A stretch of 64,000 nt of DNA from Vibrio syngnathi. Its GTDB lineage: Bacteria > Pseudomonadota > Gammaproteobacteria > Enterobacterales > Vibrionaceae. Under the pieces are notes generated by a model, which saw nothing but the letters and a program-made list of their open reading frames with translations, made no database searches and was not told the DNA's origin. The stretch covers positions 2,108,001 to 2,172,000 of the forward strand of contig NZ_CP017916.1 of the NCBI RefSeq assembly GCF_002119525.1, given 5' to 3'. Each line of letters begins with the position of its first letter. Within the stretch, counting starts at the first letter, position 1. This document shows positions 45,560-55,748 of the stretch, piece after piece. The position numbers and the translations under genes are program-made.

Positions 45560-46252
45560 TTAGCTCTCCTCTTTTTCTACGTTGACCAGTAAACCATCTT
45601 GCATGTGAAGTTGGCGATCCATCTTACCGGCAAGTTCACCATCGTGAGTCACAACCAAAAAGGCAGTATCGTACTCACGGTTCAGTTCGCGCATTAAGTC
45701 GTAAATAGAAAGTGCTGTGTTGTGGTCTAGGTTACCAGTCGGCTCATCCGCCAACACTAGCGCTGGCTTGTTCACCAATGCACGAGCAATTGCCACTCGT
45801 TGCCTCTCACCGCCAGAAAGCTCTGAAGGTCGGTGATCAACACGATGACTCAATCCGACTTTATCTAACAAACGTTGTGCTTCTTCTTTCGCTTTCGCTG
45901 GTTTTTCACCACCAATAAGTAATGGCATCGCTACGTTTTCTAACGCTGAGAAATCAGAAAGAAGATGATGGAATTGATACACAAAGCCAAGATGCTGGTT
46001 GCGAAGCTTGGCCTGCTTATTCGAACTCAAAGACGCTAAGTCTTGTCCGAGAAAGCTTACGCTGCCATCAGAAGCATCATCCAACGCCCCTAAAATATGC
46101 AATAGCGTACTTTTACCTGAACCGGATGTACCAATGATTGCTACTAGCTCACCCTTTTCTATTTTGAAGCTGACACCTTTTAGGACCTCAGTATCTAACG
46201 AGCCTTCACGGTACGTTTTACGGATATCATTACATTGAAGAAAATTACTCAT
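45560..46252 (-). CDS. lolD: Lipoprotein-releasing system ATPase LolD
   Basis: LolD powers lipoprotein release by LolCE. The 230-residue ABC ATPase has Walker [10 protein letters not shown], the signature [15 protein letters not shown] and Walker [14 protein letters not shown]. It overlaps the lolC stop by 8 bp and abuts the lolE start, so the three genes are translationally coupled. Confidence 0.97.
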   Translation of the reverse strand: MSNFLQCNDIRKTYREGSLDTEVLKGVSFKIEKGELVAIIGTSGSGKSTLLHILGALDDASDGSVSFLGQDLASLSSNKQAKLRNQHLGFVYQFHHLLSDFSALENVAMPLLIGGEKPAKAKEEAQRLLDKVGLSHRVDHRPSELSGGERQRVAIARALVNKPALVLADEPTGNLDHNTALSIYDLMRELNREYDTAFLVVTHDGELAGKMDRQLHMQDGLLVNVEKEES

Positions 46253-47453
46253 AACGAAGGGCCTCAGCAGGTTTCACAGACGATGCACGATAAGAAGGGA
46301 AGACAGTGGCAATCAAGCTAAGTGCAATAGCCAGAACCACAACAACGGCGATTTGGATTGGGTTAATCAATATTGGCAGTTGTCCACCAAACGAGAACAG
46401 AGCAACACCCATCGCCTCTAAAATAGTATTGAGATTCGATGCTAGAATCACACCAAGAATGCCACCAGATAATGCACCGATCACACCGCTACTTGCACCT
46501 TGAACCATGAAGATTCCCATGACTTGTCCATCACGCATGCCTTGAGTTTTTAAGATGGCGACTTCGGACTGTTTCTCCATCACCACCATAATAAGCGCAG
46601 AAATAATGTTAAACGCAGCAACACCAATGATCAGCCCAAGCATCAAACCCATCATGTTTTTTTCCATTCGAACGGCTTGGAATAGCTCGCCACGTTGGTC
46701 TCGCCAATCGCTCCACACCCAACCTTCCGGTAGCGGTTGGTTTGATAGTTCTGCCACTTCAAATGGGTCATCAAAAAACAGTCGCCAGCCTGAAATGGTG
46801 TCTGATTTATAGCGCATCAAACGCCCAGCATCGTTGATATCTGTCACCATCAATTGAGCATCGATATCCGAACCCGTGTTAAAAATGCCAGCTACGGTAA
46901 AATTTCGTTGGCTAGGTATGCGCCCTAACGGTGTGTATTGGCTGGCACTGGTGACCATTAAGCGAACTTTGTCGCCCATAGACACTTTCAAGTTTCTTGC
47001 CAAGGTATGACCAAGGAAAAGCTGATACTGACCAGCTTTGAGTGAAGACAGTCTGCCAGCAATTAAATGATTCTGAAGAGGGTCATCTGAATTAGGTTCA
47101 ATGCCGATCAACAGACCTGCAGATAACTGAGCAGGACTTTGGATCACCGCTTCACTGCGAACAATAGGTTCTACGTGGCCATTGAGCGACATTTGCTCCG
47201 CAAAGCTAGGTGCTTGAGCAGAAAGTGACGTTGTGCCTCCTTGCTCGTAAACGACGGCTTGAGGAAGGACACCAAGAATTCGGTCTTTTAACTGCGCTTC
47301 GAATCCATTCATTACCGACAAAACAGTAACCAGAGACAGCACACCAATGGTAATTCCGGCTGTCGACATATAAGAAACAAAACGGCTAAAGCGATCACCT
47401 GAACGGCCTTTCAAATAACGCAGGCCAACAAACAATGAAATAGGATGAAACAT
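46245..47453 (-). CDS. lolC: Lipoprotein-releasing system permease LolC
   Basis: LolC is the permease subunit that recruits LolA. The 402-residue protein starts [30 protein letters not shown], typical of LolC, and has the FtsX-type topology (one N-terminal and three C-terminal spans). The ATG at 47453 matches the family start; an in-frame ATG at 47465 adds four residues. Neither has a strong ribosome site. It leads the lolCDE operon and is divergent from the PilZ gene. Confidence 0.94.
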   Translation of the reverse strand: MFHPISLFVGLRYLKGRSGDRFSRFVSYMSTAGITIGVLSLVTVLSVMNGFEAQLKDRILGVLPQAVVYEQGGTTSLSAQAPSFAEQMSLNGHVEPIVRSEAVIQSPAQLSAGLLIGIEPNSDDPLQNHLIAGRLSSLKAGQYQLFLGHTLARNLKVSMGDKVRLMVTSASQYTPLGRIPSQRNFTVAGIFNTGSDIDAQLMVTDINDAGRLMRYKSDTISGWRLFFDDPFEVAELSNQPLPEGWVWSDWRDQRGELFQAVRMEKNMMGLMLGLIIGVAAFNIISALIMVVMEKQSEVAILKTQGMRDGQVMGIFMVQGASSGVIGALSGGILGVILASNLNTILEAMGVALFSFGGQLPILINPIQIAVVVVLAIALSLIATVFPSYRASSVKPAEALRYE

Positions 47454-47680
47454 ACTTTGAACCATCTAAAGGAGATGCGGGTTAATGTAACGGGTATTGC
47501 CGTTACTGTGTAGGGGTTAATTGAAAATATAGAGTGAATTAACTCAATTAGTTAGGCTTGAAAAACAGAACCTTGTCTAATAGCTAACTTTCAAACAACT
47601 ATTTGAGACTTTCAATTAACTGACCTTGATTACTGCGGCCACATAGCGATAATCAATAGATCACTTCAAGGAACTAACGC

Positions 47681-48250
47681 ATGACAGAACAAGAGTTTTT
47701 CACCGTTCACCACAGCCTCACCGCGAATATTGAGCCAATGGACAGCGGCTTCACTTTACCTTCTCAGATTCAGTTCGAATCTGAGATCCCTGCCCCGTTT
47801 GTCGTGGCAAGTGAATTTAGCCAATTGGATCTATTAGCTGACAGTGCTCGCAACGAACTGAAAAACAGCGACTTGAAGAATGTCATCAGTTTATTGGATG
47901 CACAGAACTCTAAATTAAACCTCTTGTTGAGCTTTATGTTATCGCAACAAGATGATGAACAATTTCGTACCCACACGTATTCATTTGGCGCGAGTCAGTT
48001 CTCTTGTTTTTCCAAAACAGATATCGAAGCGGGTCGCTTAGTTAAAGCTAAGCTCTTTATCGAGCACCCAGCCGCCGCTATTTATTGCTACGCAGAAGTC
48101 TTCGCTAGCGAACCAAAAGATTCAGGCTTCGAAATCAAATTCAAATACGCTCATCTTCGTGATACTGACCAAGACTTGCTGATCAAGGCTGCACTTCATC
48201 AACAACAAAAGCTCTTACGTCAACGCTCTCTAGAACGAGATAACAAGTAA
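47681..48250 (+). CDS. Atypical PilZ-type protein upstream of mfd
   Basis: The 189-residue protein looks like the PilZ protein next to mfd in Vibrio (PlzB position in V. cholerae). The C-terminal half (about 95-170) has the PilZ-like strand pattern THTYSFGASQFSCFSKTDIEAGRLVKAKLFIE. The canonical c-di-GMP-binding RxxxR is not visible and the (D/N)xSxxG element is replaced by ASQFSC, so c-di-GMP binding is doubtful. The start follows AAGGAAC. It ends 6 bp before mfd, so the two are probably cotranscribed. The PilZ assignment is from fold pattern and context. Confidence 0.75.
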   Translation: MTEQEFFTVHHSLTANIEPMDSGFTLPSQIQFESEIPAPFVVASEFSQLDLLADSARNELKNSDLKNVISLLDAQNSKLNLLLSFMLSQQDDEQFRTHTYSFGASQFSCFSKTDIEAGRLVKAKLFIEHPAAAIYCYAEVFASEPKDSGFEIKFKYAHLRDTDQDLLIKAALHQQQKLLRQRSLERDNK

Positions 48251-48256
48251 ATAGAC

Positions 48257-51200
48257 ATGACAAAACAATCCATTTTTACACTACCTAAGCTCAAAGGCGC
48301 CGGTGATAAAAAACACATCGGTAACCTAGTTGGTTCATCTCTCGCGCTTGCTATCGCTAGACTTGCGGAGCAGCATAACAGCCATACTTTACTTGCAGTG
48401 CCCGATCCTCAAATCGCACTCAAGCTTCAATCAGAAATTGAACAGTTTACGTCACATGAAGTGGCACTATTCCCTGATTGGGAGACTCTGCCATACGACA
48501 GCTTCTCACCGCACCAAGAGATCATTTCTGACCGTATCGCTCGCCTTTATGCACTACCAACGTTAAAAGATGGCATCACGATCGTACCGATCAGCACGCT
48601 ACTACAACGTCAGTCGCCACGTGACTTCTTGTTGCAGCACACCTTAATGGTGAAAACGGGCGATCTGTACTCGTTAGAGAAGCTGCGTCTTCAACTTGAA
48701 AAGTCTGGCTATCGTTACGTAGACCAAGTGTTTGGCCCGGGTGAGTATGCGAGCCGAGGTTCAATTCTCGACTTGTTCCCAATGGGCAGCAAAGACCCGT
48801 ATCGTATCGACTTCTTCGATGACGAGATCGACACCATTCGTACTTTCGATCCTGAAAATCAGCGCTCTATTGAAGACATCTCTGAGATCCGTTTGCTGCC
48901 AGCTCACGAGTTCCCAACCTCTGAAAGTGCTATTGAAGATTTCCGCATTCGCTGGCGCCAACAGTTTGATGCGCGCCGTGAACCAGAATCGGTTTATATG
49001 CAGGTTTCAAAAGGCACTTGGCCCGCAGGTATTGAATACTGGCAGCCGCTGTTCTTCGACCATACTGAAACCTTGTTTGATTATGTTGCCGATGAAGCGC
49101 AAATCCTCGTTCTAGGTGATGTAGAGACCGCGGTAGATTCATTCCTAACAGACGTTTCTCATCGATACGAACAACGCGGTGTTGACCCGTTACGACCACT
49201 GCTGAAACCAGAACAACTTTGGCTACAAAAAGACGAACTGTTCGCACATTTCAAACAAAAGCCACAGGTCAATCTGAGCTTAGATTCAATTGAAGAAAAA
49301 GCCGGCCGTACCAACCTTCCGGTTGTGTCTCTGCCTGATCTCAGCGTTCAACATCAGAATAAAGAACCTTTGTCTAACCTAAGAAAGTTCACTGAAGCCT
49401 TTGACGGCAAAGTAGTCTTTTCGGTTGAATCTGAAGGCCGCCGTGAAGCACTGAGTGAATTGCTTCGAGGCATCAAAGTTCGTCCAAGCGAAGTTGAAAA
49501 CCTCGACGCGGCGATTAAAGGTAAAGATAAGTTCACCCTGATCCTAGGTTCTGCTGAGCATGGTTTTATCCACAAAGAGCAAAACATCGCCCTTGTCTGT
49601 GAAAGCGACCTGTTAGGTGATCGCGTTGTTCAGCGTCGTAAAAAAGATAAGAAAAGCGTAAACAGCGACACCGTAATCCGTCACCTTGCGGAACTTAAAC
49701 CGGGTCAACCCGTTGTTCACATTGACCACGGTATTGGTCGCTACATCGGCCTGCAAACCCTAGAAGCGGGTGGTATGAAAACCGAATACGTAACACTTGA
49801 GTATCAAAACGATGCCAAGCTCTACGTACCAGTTGCATCTCTGAACTTAATTGGCCGCTACTCTGGTGGCGCTGAAGATTCCGCACCGCTACACAAACTT
49901 GGCGGTGAAGCATGGCAGAAAGCTCGTAAGCGCGCCGCAGAGAAAGTCCGTGACGTCGCAGCCGAACTGCTCGATGTTTACGCCAAGCGTGAGCTTAAGC
50001 CGGGTTACAAATTTGTGCTCGATCGTGGTCAGTACGCAACCTTCAAATCTGGCTTCCCGTTTGAAGAAACCGATGACCAAGCGATGGCAATTAATGCGGT
50101 AATGTCTGATATGTGCCAAGCAAAAGCCATGGACCGCTTGGTGTGTGGTGATGTTGGTTTTGGTAAAACTGAAGTCGCTATGCGTGCTGCGTTCGTGTGT
50201 ACCGATAACAGTAAGCAAGTGGCAGTGTTAGTTCCTACTACCCTGCTTGCTCAGCAACACTTTGAAAACTTCCGCGACCGTTTCGCCAACTTGCCTATTC
50301 GTGTCGAAGTTCTGTCTCGATTCAAATCAGCCAAAGAACAGAAATCGATCATGCAAGATGTCGCCGACGGTAAGGTCGATATCTTGGTGGGTACTCACAA
50401 GTTACTTTCAAGTGACCTTCAGTTTAAAGACCTTGGCCTGTTGGTTGTCGATGAAGAACACCGCTTTGGTGTGCGTCAGAAAGAAAAAGTGAAAGCAATG
50501 CGTGCGGATGTCGATATCCTAACGCTCACCGCGACGCCAATTCCACGTACATTGAACATGGCAATGAGCGGCATGCGTGACTTGTCAATCATCGCAACAC
50601 CACCAGCACGACGCTTAGCAATAAAGACCTTTGTCCGTGAGAGTGATGACGCGATCGTCAGAGAAGCGGTACTTCGTGAAATCATGCGTGGTGGTCAAGT
50701 TTACTTCTTACACAACCAAGTCGACACGATTGAAAAGACGGCTGAGTCACTACAGAAACTGATTCCAGAAGCGCGTGTCACCGTGGCTCATGGCCAGATG
50801 CGAGAGCGCGAACTAGAACGCATCATGAATGACTTCTACCACCAGCGTTTTAACTTGCTAGTGTGTACAACCATCATCGAAACCGGTATCGACGTACCAA
50901 CAGCCAATACCATCTTAATGGACAGAGCCGATAACCTTGGTTTAGCGCAACTGCACCAATTGCGTGGGCGTGTGGGTCGATCTCACCACCAAGCTTATGC
51001 CTACTTGCTAACACCTCCCCCGAAAGCAATGACCAAAGATGCCGTCAAGCGATTAGACGCCATTGCTTCACTTGAAGACTTAGGTGCAGGCTTTACGCTA
51101 GCAACCCATGACTTAGAGATTCGTGGTGCAGGTGAGCTGTTGGGTGATGAACAGAGCGGTCAGATTCAGTCGGTCGGCTTTACGCTTTACATGGAGATGC

Positions 51201-51718
51201 TTGAACAGGCAGTTGAAGCATTGAAAGAAGGTAGAGAGCCATCGCTTGATGATCTATTGCGTGAACAAACTGAAATTGAGATGCGTCTGCCTGCACTATT
51301 GCCAGATGACTACATCCCAGACATCAACACACGCTTATCAACGTACAAACGTATAGCGAGTGTGAGTGACACCGACGAATTAGCCGAGTTGAAAGTCGAG
51401 TTAATTGATCGCTTCGGCCTTCTGCCGGATGCTACCAAGAACTTATTGTCAGTTTCAGAGCTAAAATTAGCCGCGGCGTCTATCAAAGCGAAGAAAATTG
51501 AGGCTCACGATAAGGGTGGATTCTTAGAATTCTACCCGGATGCTGACATAAACCCGGCCTACCTTGTTAAACTGTTGCAATCTCAACCGCAAAAGTTTTC
51601 AATGGAAGGACCAACAAAGTTCAAGTTTACGATACCATTGGTCGACAGACGGAAACGAATTCAATTTGTTAGTGATTTATTGGGCGAATTCAGACAGAAC
51701 TTGCTGCCTTCGGCATAA
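48257..51718 (+). CDS. mfd: Transcription-repair coupling factor
   Basis: Mfd removes RNA polymerase stalled at lesions and recruits UvrA. The 1153-residue protein has the UvrB-like N-terminal domains, the RNAP-interacting domain near 470-540 (HIDHGIGRYIGLQTLEAGG), RecG-like helicase motifs with Walker A GDVGFGKTEVAMR (about 630-642), the DEEH box LLVVDEEHRFGVRQ, the TRG segment and the C-terminal UvrA-masking domain. Length matches the family (E. coli 1148). It follows the PilZ gene by 6 bp. Confidence 0.98.
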   Translation: MTKQSIFTLPKLKGAGDKKHIGNLVGSSLALAIARLAEQHNSHTLLAVPDPQIALKLQSEIEQFTSHEVALFPDWETLPYDSFSPHQEIISDRIARLYALPTLKDGITIVPISTLLQRQSPRDFLLQHTLMVKTGDLYSLEKLRLQLEKSGYRYVDQVFGPGEYASRGSILDLFPMGSKDPYRIDFFDDEIDTIRTFDPENQRSIEDISEIRLLPAHEFPTSESAIEDFRIRWRQQFDARREPESVYMQVSKGTWPAGIEYWQPLFFDHTETLFDYVADEAQILVLGDVETAVDSFLTDVSHRYEQRGVDPLRPLLKPEQLWLQKDELFAHFKQKPQVNLSLDSIEEKAGRTNLPVVSLPDLSVQHQNKEPLSNLRKFTEAFDGKVVFSVESEGRREALSELLRGIKVRPSEVENLDAAIKGKDKFTLILGSAEHGFIHKEQNIALVCESDLLGDRVVQRRKKDKKSVNSDTVIRHLAELKPGQPVVHIDHGIGRYIGLQTLEAGGMKTEYVTLEYQNDAKLYVPVASLNLIGRYSGGAEDSAPLHKLGGEAWQKARKRAAEKVRDVAAELLDVYAKRELKPGYKFVLDRGQYATFKSGFPFEETDDQAMAINAVMSDMCQAKAMDRLVCGDVGFGKTEVAMRAAFVCTDNSKQVAVLVPTTLLAQQHFENFRDRFANLPIRVEVLSRFKSAKEQKSIMQDVADGKVDILVGTHKLLSSDLQFKDLGLLVVDEEHRFGVRQKEKVKAMRADVDILTLTATPIPRTLNMAMSGMRDLSIIATPPARRLAIKTFVRESDDAIVREAVLREIMRGGQVYFLHNQVDTIEKTAESLQKLIPEARVTVAHGQMRERELERIMNDFYHQRFNLLVCTTIIETGIDVPTANTILMDRADNLGLAQLHQLRGRVGRSHHQAYAYLLTPPPKAMTKDAVKRLDAIASLEDLGAGFTLATHDLEIRGAGELLGDEQSGQIQSVGFTLYMEMLEQAVEALKEGREPSLDDLLREQTEIEMRLPALLPDDYIPDINTRLSTYKRIASVSDTDELAELKVELIDRFGLLPDATKNLLSVSELKLAAASIKAKKIEAHDKGGFLEFYPDADINPAYLVKLLQSQPQKFSMEGPTKFKFTIPLVDRRKRIQFVSDLLGEFRQNLLPSA

Positions 51719-51781
51719 GACCCAATCCACTTGCACATATAAATTATCCAGCCGGTAGTTCGGCTGGAAGACGGAGTAAAA

Positions 51782-52549
51782 ATGAAAAGACTGATCCCAC
51801 TGCTACTATTGTTCGTCTCACTGCCAAGTTTGGCGCAGAGACAATTTGATATAGAAGTGATCATTTTTAAGCGTGCTGTTGATGCAGAAAAAGTGAATGA
51901 ATCTTGGCCAAACACACAGCCTCAGATTTCACTTGAGCGCGTAGGTTCATTTCAAGATACCCAATACCGAGCGAAGAAAGGCGTGCAGATGCTGCCTTAC
52001 TCGGAATACAAGTTAACACCTCAGAAAGATAAGCTACGCAAACACGCAGGCTTTGAAGTTCTGATGCATACCGCTTGGCGTCAAGGCGACCAAGGCAAAA
52101 GCTCGGCTCCGGTTTTCCATATTCAGGCCGGTAAAGACTTCTCTAAACAGTTTAATGCCGACGGTTCTGAGAAAGGTGCAGTAACTGCATCAAATCCGAA
52201 TGGTTTTCAAGAAGAGACTATTGATAAGCCGCTTTACGAGTTAGACGGCAAGCTGCAAATCTACGTTCAGCACTATCTATACGCTGAAACGACATTGGAT
52301 TTAAAAGCGCCGAGCGTTCGTGAAGTGACTCTACAAGAGCAACAAATCGAACTAGATTCACCTGTAAGTGGTGCAGAAAGTAACGTGCAAGTGGGTAATC
52401 TAACGGAGATTTCTCCGACGGTTGAAGTCCAAGAGTTTCTTAAGAGCTACCGCATGGACCAAAAACGTCGTATGCGCAGTACAGAAACTCACTACCTTGA
52501 CCACCCACTTCTTGGAATGGTTATTCAAGTTCGACGCGTGGCGCAGTAA
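51782..52549 (+). CDS. csiV: CsiV family periplasmic protein
   Basis: The 255-residue precursor has a signal peptide (MKRLIPLLLLFVSLPSLA, cleavage before QRQFD) and opens its mature part with FDIEVIIFKRAV, as CsiV does. In V. cholerae CsiV is a periplasmic peptidoglycan-binding protein that acts with LpoA to activate PBP1a. It lies 63 bp after mfd, the same place as in V. cholerae, with GGAG before the ATG. A small hairpin (about 51748-51767) lies in the gap. Identification is from the N-terminus and context. Confidence 0.85.
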   Translation: MKRLIPLLLLFVSLPSLAQRQFDIEVIIFKRAVDAEKVNESWPNTQPQISLERVGSFQDTQYRAKKGVQMLPYSEYKLTPQKDKLRKHAGFEVLMHTAWRQGDQGKSSAPVFHIQAGKDFSKQFNADGSEKGAVTASNPNGFQEETIDKPLYELDGKLQIYVQHYLYAETTLDLKAPSVREVTLQEQQIELDSPVSGAESNVQVGNLTEISPTVEVQEFLKSYRMDQKRRMRSTETHYLDHPLLGMVIQVRRVAQ

Positions 52550-52591
52550 GTTACTTGCCGATTCGGCTATAATTATATAAATAATTCAATC

Positions 52592-52615
52592 CGCCCTCCT
52601 AGTGAGGGCGTTTTA
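52592..52615 (+). terminator. Terminator of csiV
   Basis: The 7-bp stem CGCCCTC/GAGGGCG is followed by TTTTATT. Confidence 0.85.
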
Positions 52616-52685
52616 TTAAGTGCTATCTATCTTTATTCTGCACTGAATCCTTTGTTCAGTACTTACATGTAATTCGGTATTTCTT

Positions 52686-53231
52686 ATGAGCCCTGACTTT
52701 CAGATAAATACTCAACACCTCAACCTAAAAATCATTGAAGCCTCAGACGCTCAAGAGTTTTCGCAGCTGGTTAAATCCTCCCCGAGTTTATTGCCATGGC
52801 TCGACTGGTGCCACGACGAGTTTTCGACCGTCGAGGCCGAGAGATTCATTCTTGCGACTCGCTTAAACTGGGTTAAAGCTGATGCGTTTGGCTTTGGTAT
52901 CTTCGAACGAGAAAGCGAAAAGTTAGTCGGCATGGTGGCCATAAATGAGCTTTACCACACCTTTAATATGGCAAGTTTAGGTTATTGGGTGGGTGATCAA
53001 TTTCAGAGAAAAGGGATAGCGAAAGAAGCAATGCTTGCCCTATTTGAATTTTGCTTCGCAATGCTCAAGTTGACGCGTTTGGAGATTGTCTGCGATACAG
53101 AGAACCTACCCAGCCAAAAGCTGATCGAGAAATGTGGCGCTGAACGTGAAGCCATTGCAAAGAATCGCTTTATCTTTAACGGTAAACCGAAAGACGGCGT
53201 GGTTTATTCTGTGTTACCTCCATTATCTTAA
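52686..53231 (+). CDS. GNAT acetyltransferase, RimL-like
   Basis: The 181-residue protein has the GNAT acetyl-CoA motif GYWVGDQFQRKGIAKEAM (about 99-116) and the RimJ/RimL-type C-terminal CDTENLPSQKLIEKCGAERE. RimL acetylates the N-terminal serine of ribosomal protein L12 (L7/L12), and this sequence is in that subfamily, but related GNATs act on other proteins. It stands alone between csiV and ndh. The last bases and stop show an 8-bp duplication (CTTAAT at 53227 and 53235). Confidence 0.8.
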   Translation: MSPDFQINTQHLNLKIIEASDAQEFSQLVKSSPSLLPWLDWCHDEFSTVEAERFILATRLNWVKADAFGFGIFERESEKLVGMVAINELYHTFNMASLGYWVGDQFQRKGIAKEAMLALFEFCFAMLKLTRLEIVCDTENLPSQKLIEKCGAEREAIAKNRFIFNGKPKDGVVYSVLPPLS

Positions 53232-53278
53232 TCGCTTAATAGAGTAACAATCCGAAATAACACGTACTCGACACGATC

Positions 53279-53306
53279 GAAAAAGAGCTCCGAAGAGCTC
53301 TTTTTT
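53279..53306. terminator. Bidirectional terminator between the rimL-like gene and ndh
   Basis: The 10-bp stem AAAAGAGCTC/GAGCTCTTTT has a CGAA loop and flanking A and T runs. Confidence 0.9.
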
Positions 53307-53341
53307 ATTATCAGCGTAATGACCTTAGAAGGCTTACCTGA

Positions 53342-54631
53342 TTAGTGAAGCTTTAGGTTTGGACGAAGGACACGGTTAATACGACCCACCAACATCATCA
53401 GTGATGTTTTGATTAAGCCGTGAAGTGCCATCTGGTGCATTCGGTACAAAGAGATGTAAACCACACGAGCAATACGTCCCTCAACCATCATCGAACCTTT
53501 AGTCAGGTTACCCATCAAGCTACCTACTGTAGAGAAACGGCTTAGTGAAACCAGTGAGCCTTTATCTTTGTAGATGTAGTCTTTCAGGTCACGGCCGTTC
53601 AGCTTAGCGATGATGTTGCTAAATGCGCAGCTTGCCATTTGGTGAGCCGCTTGCGCACGTGGTGGAACAAACGAACCATCCGCTTGTGTACATTGCGCCA
53701 AATCACCGATAGCAAAGATGTTGTCATCAAGCGTAGTTTGCAGCGTGTTTTTGACAACCAACTGGTTGATACGGTTCGTCTCAAGACCACCGATATCTTT
53801 CATGAAATCTGGCGCTTTAATACCAGCAGCCCATACCATGATCTGTGCTGGGATCTTCTCACCATCTTTGGTCGTTAGACCGTCAGCATCAGCTTGTGTA
53901 ACCATTGTCGTTGTACGCACGTTTACGCCAAGCTTTGTTAGCTCAGAATGTGCCGCGCTAGAAATACGAGGAGGTAGAGCTGGAAGAATACGCTCACCCG
54001 CTTCAACAAGGTTAACGTTCAGCTTGCTTGAATCTAGATCACCAAAGCCGTAAGTACGAAGCTCTTTAACCGCGTTGTGCAGTTCTGCAGAAAGCTCAAC
54101 ACCGGTCGCGCCAGCGCCAACAATCGCAATGTCTACGGTACCTTGGCCGTTCTTAGCATGAAGCTTTAAGAACTGATTGTTCATTTCTGTACGGAAACGG
54201 TGTGCTTGCTCTGGGCTATCTAGGAAAATACAGTTGTCACGAACGCCTGGAGTATTGAAGTCGTTTGACGTTGAACCTAACGCCATTACAAGAATGTCGT
54301 ATTCAAGTTCACGGCTTGGCATCAGCAACTCACCGTGCTCATCAGTCAACTCGCTCAACGCAATCACTTTACGTTCACGATCGATATCGTTCAGGCTGCC
54401 CATTTGGAAATCAAAGCAATGGTTTTTTGCGTGTGCGCGGTAGCTTAGCGCATCAACACCTTCATCCAGTGAGCCAGTGGCTACTTCATGAAGTAATGGT
54501 TTCCATAGGTGGCTTGCTTTACGGTCTACCAGAGTAATCTGGGCACGTTTCTTACGACCTAAAGTGCGGCCTAGCTTAGTTGCTAGTTCTAAACCACCAG
54601 CACCACCGCCTACTACGATAATTTTTGTCAC
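53342..54631 (-). CDS. ndh: Type II NADH dehydrogenase
   Basis: Ndh is the non-proton-pumping NADH:quinone oxidoreductase bound to the inner membrane. The 429-residue flavoprotein has the FAD motif [16 protein letters not shown] (about 5-20), the NADH motif [17 protein letters not shown] near 167-183 and the C-terminal amphipathic membrane-binding region. The start is GTG at 54631 with AGAGGA upstream. It has a long leader region with a candidate FNR box. The ycfP-ndh neighbourhood is as in E. coli. Confidence 0.95.
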   Translation of the reverse strand: MTKIIVVGGGAGGLELATKLGRTLGRKKRAQITLVDRKASHLWKPLLHEVATGSLDEGVDALSYRAHAKNHCFDFQMGSLNDIDRERKVIALSELTDEHGELLMPSRELEYDILVMALGSTSNDFNTPGVRDNCIFLDSPEQAHRFRTEMNNQFLKLHAKNGQGTVDIAIVGAGATGVELSAELHNAVKELRTYGFGDLDSSKLNVNLVEAGERILPALPPRISSAAHSELTKLGVNVRTTTMVTQADADGLTTKDGEKIPAQIMVWAAGIKAPDFMKDIGGLETNRINQLVVKNTLQTTLDDNIFAIGDLAQCTQADGSFVPPRAQAAHQMASCAFSNIIAKLNGRDLKDYIYKDKGSLVSLSRFSTVGSLMGNLTKGSMMVEGRIARVVYISLYRMHQMALHGLIKTSLMMLVGRINRVLRPNLKLH

Positions 54632-55062
54632 AATGACAATCCTCTACAAAATGAATAAATGGGGTTCGGCTCGATTACTCCAACCGATAAATTCTATGTA
54701 TCTACTCGACCTTAATTCCAAAGGCTGCGGCTCATTTGATGCCTGTGATAATAAGTAACAACAGCTCACTGAGTAGTTAGAGGGATTACAAGCAACAAAC
54801 ATTGGTTTGTCACTTTGCTCACGAGGATGAAAAAGGTGTCTACCTGAGAGGCAGAGCACAAATTATGGGCAAGTTTTATCACTCGCTCTCAATTTTTTTT
54901 GACATTTATCAAAATATTTTGCTTTAGAACATTATATATAGCAAAAAGATGACCGCAACAAAAATCCTTACCCACAATGAGGATTCGTGACTGATTAGTT
55001 AACGTTTGCGCAAACTCATCGATAAAATCTATATGTCTAAAGCAACACTTGCAAATTTAGAT
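54632..55062 (-). other. Upstream region of ndh
   Basis: About 430 bp between the ycfP terminator and ndh. It is A+T-rich, contains the FNR-like palindrome at 54899-54912 and a TATATATAG stretch near 54935, and presumably holds the ndh promoter. No short gene was convincing. Confidence 0.4.
54899..54912. promoter_or_regulatory. Candidate FNR site upstream of ndh
   Basis: TTGACATTTATCAA matches the FNR consensus TTGATNNNNATCAA at 9 of 10 specified positions. It lies 268-281 bp before the ndh start. ndh is an FNR-repressed gene in E. coli. Confidence 0.5.
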
Positions 55063-55094
55063 AAAAAAAGCAGCACTCAATTGAGTGCTGCTTT
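55063..55094 (-). terminator. Terminator of ycfP
   Basis: A long symmetric stem (AAAGCAGCACTCAA/TTGAGTGCTGCTTT) lies 19 bp past the ycfP stop, with seven A on the left giving a minus-strand U tract. Confidence 0.9.
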
Positions 55095-55112
55095 ATGAAA
55101 TGGCTGTAATGA

Positions 55113-55652
55113 TTAAGCGTTTTTAAACGCTTTCATTGCCTGTAAGTGTTGAGAGATCTTTTTGAACTTATGATTCTCTTTTTCGTCCCAGACAATTTCG
55201 TAGTAATCTTCTAGAGCGGAAGCTGTTTTCGTATTGTCGTGAATTTCATCTTCACGAGAAAGCACCACTAAACAGCGTCCTTTGTTCTTCATACGATACT
55301 GAGCAACACACTTAGTCGCGATGTCTTCGTACTCTTCTGGGCGATCAATTCGACCTACCATGTTGTTCTCAGGGTGCAAATTCGGGTTGAACACCACCTG
55401 CTTGATACCGCATAAGAAACCAATACGCTCAGACCAAAAACCACCTAAACCTACACCACAAATGATTGGATGTGGATCATCGGATTGCTCTATCACTTTA
55501 TGCACTTCTTTTAGCAAATGCTGCATATCGTGTTTTGGATGCAAAGTACTGTAGTTGATGAAACGAACGTCATCATCAATGAATTGCAACTGCAGTATTT
55601 TTTCGTGATTGCCCGGGCTTGTTGAGTCGAAGCCGTGTAGATAGATAATCAT
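55113..55652 (-). CDS. ycfP: Alpha/beta-hydrolase-fold protein YcfP
   Basis: The 179-residue protein begins [20 protein letters not shown] and is close to E. coli YcfP over its full length (UPF0227). It has an alpha/beta-hydrolase-like fold, but the usual nucleophile elbow GxSxG reads GVGLGG here, so there is no serine at that position; enterobacterial YcfP shows the same change, so this is a family trait. The function is unknown. A strong GGGGGAGG lies before the ATG. It follows thiK in the same direction. Confidence 0.9.
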   Translation of the reverse strand: MIIYLHGFDSTSPGNHEKILQLQFIDDDVRFINYSTLHPKHDMQHLLKEVHKVIEQSDDPHPIICGVGLGGFWSERIGFLCGIKQVVFNPNLHPENNMVGRIDRPEEYEDIATKCVAQYRMKNKGRCLVVLSREDEIHDNTKTASALEDYYEIVWDEKENHKFKKISQHLQAMKAFKNA

Positions 55653-55748
55653 TGTACCTCCCCCATTGAATATTGGTACGTTTTGATCAATCTAACACGA
55701 AAAACAAGGTTTTAAAGGGAAGACCTCTGAAATTATATTTTTCACTTC

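Noticed and set aside
55113-55652. YcfP as an inactivated hydrolase in this strain because GxSxG reads GVGLGG
   Set aside because: The same change is present in E. coli YcfP as I remember it, so it is a family trait rather than a local mutation.
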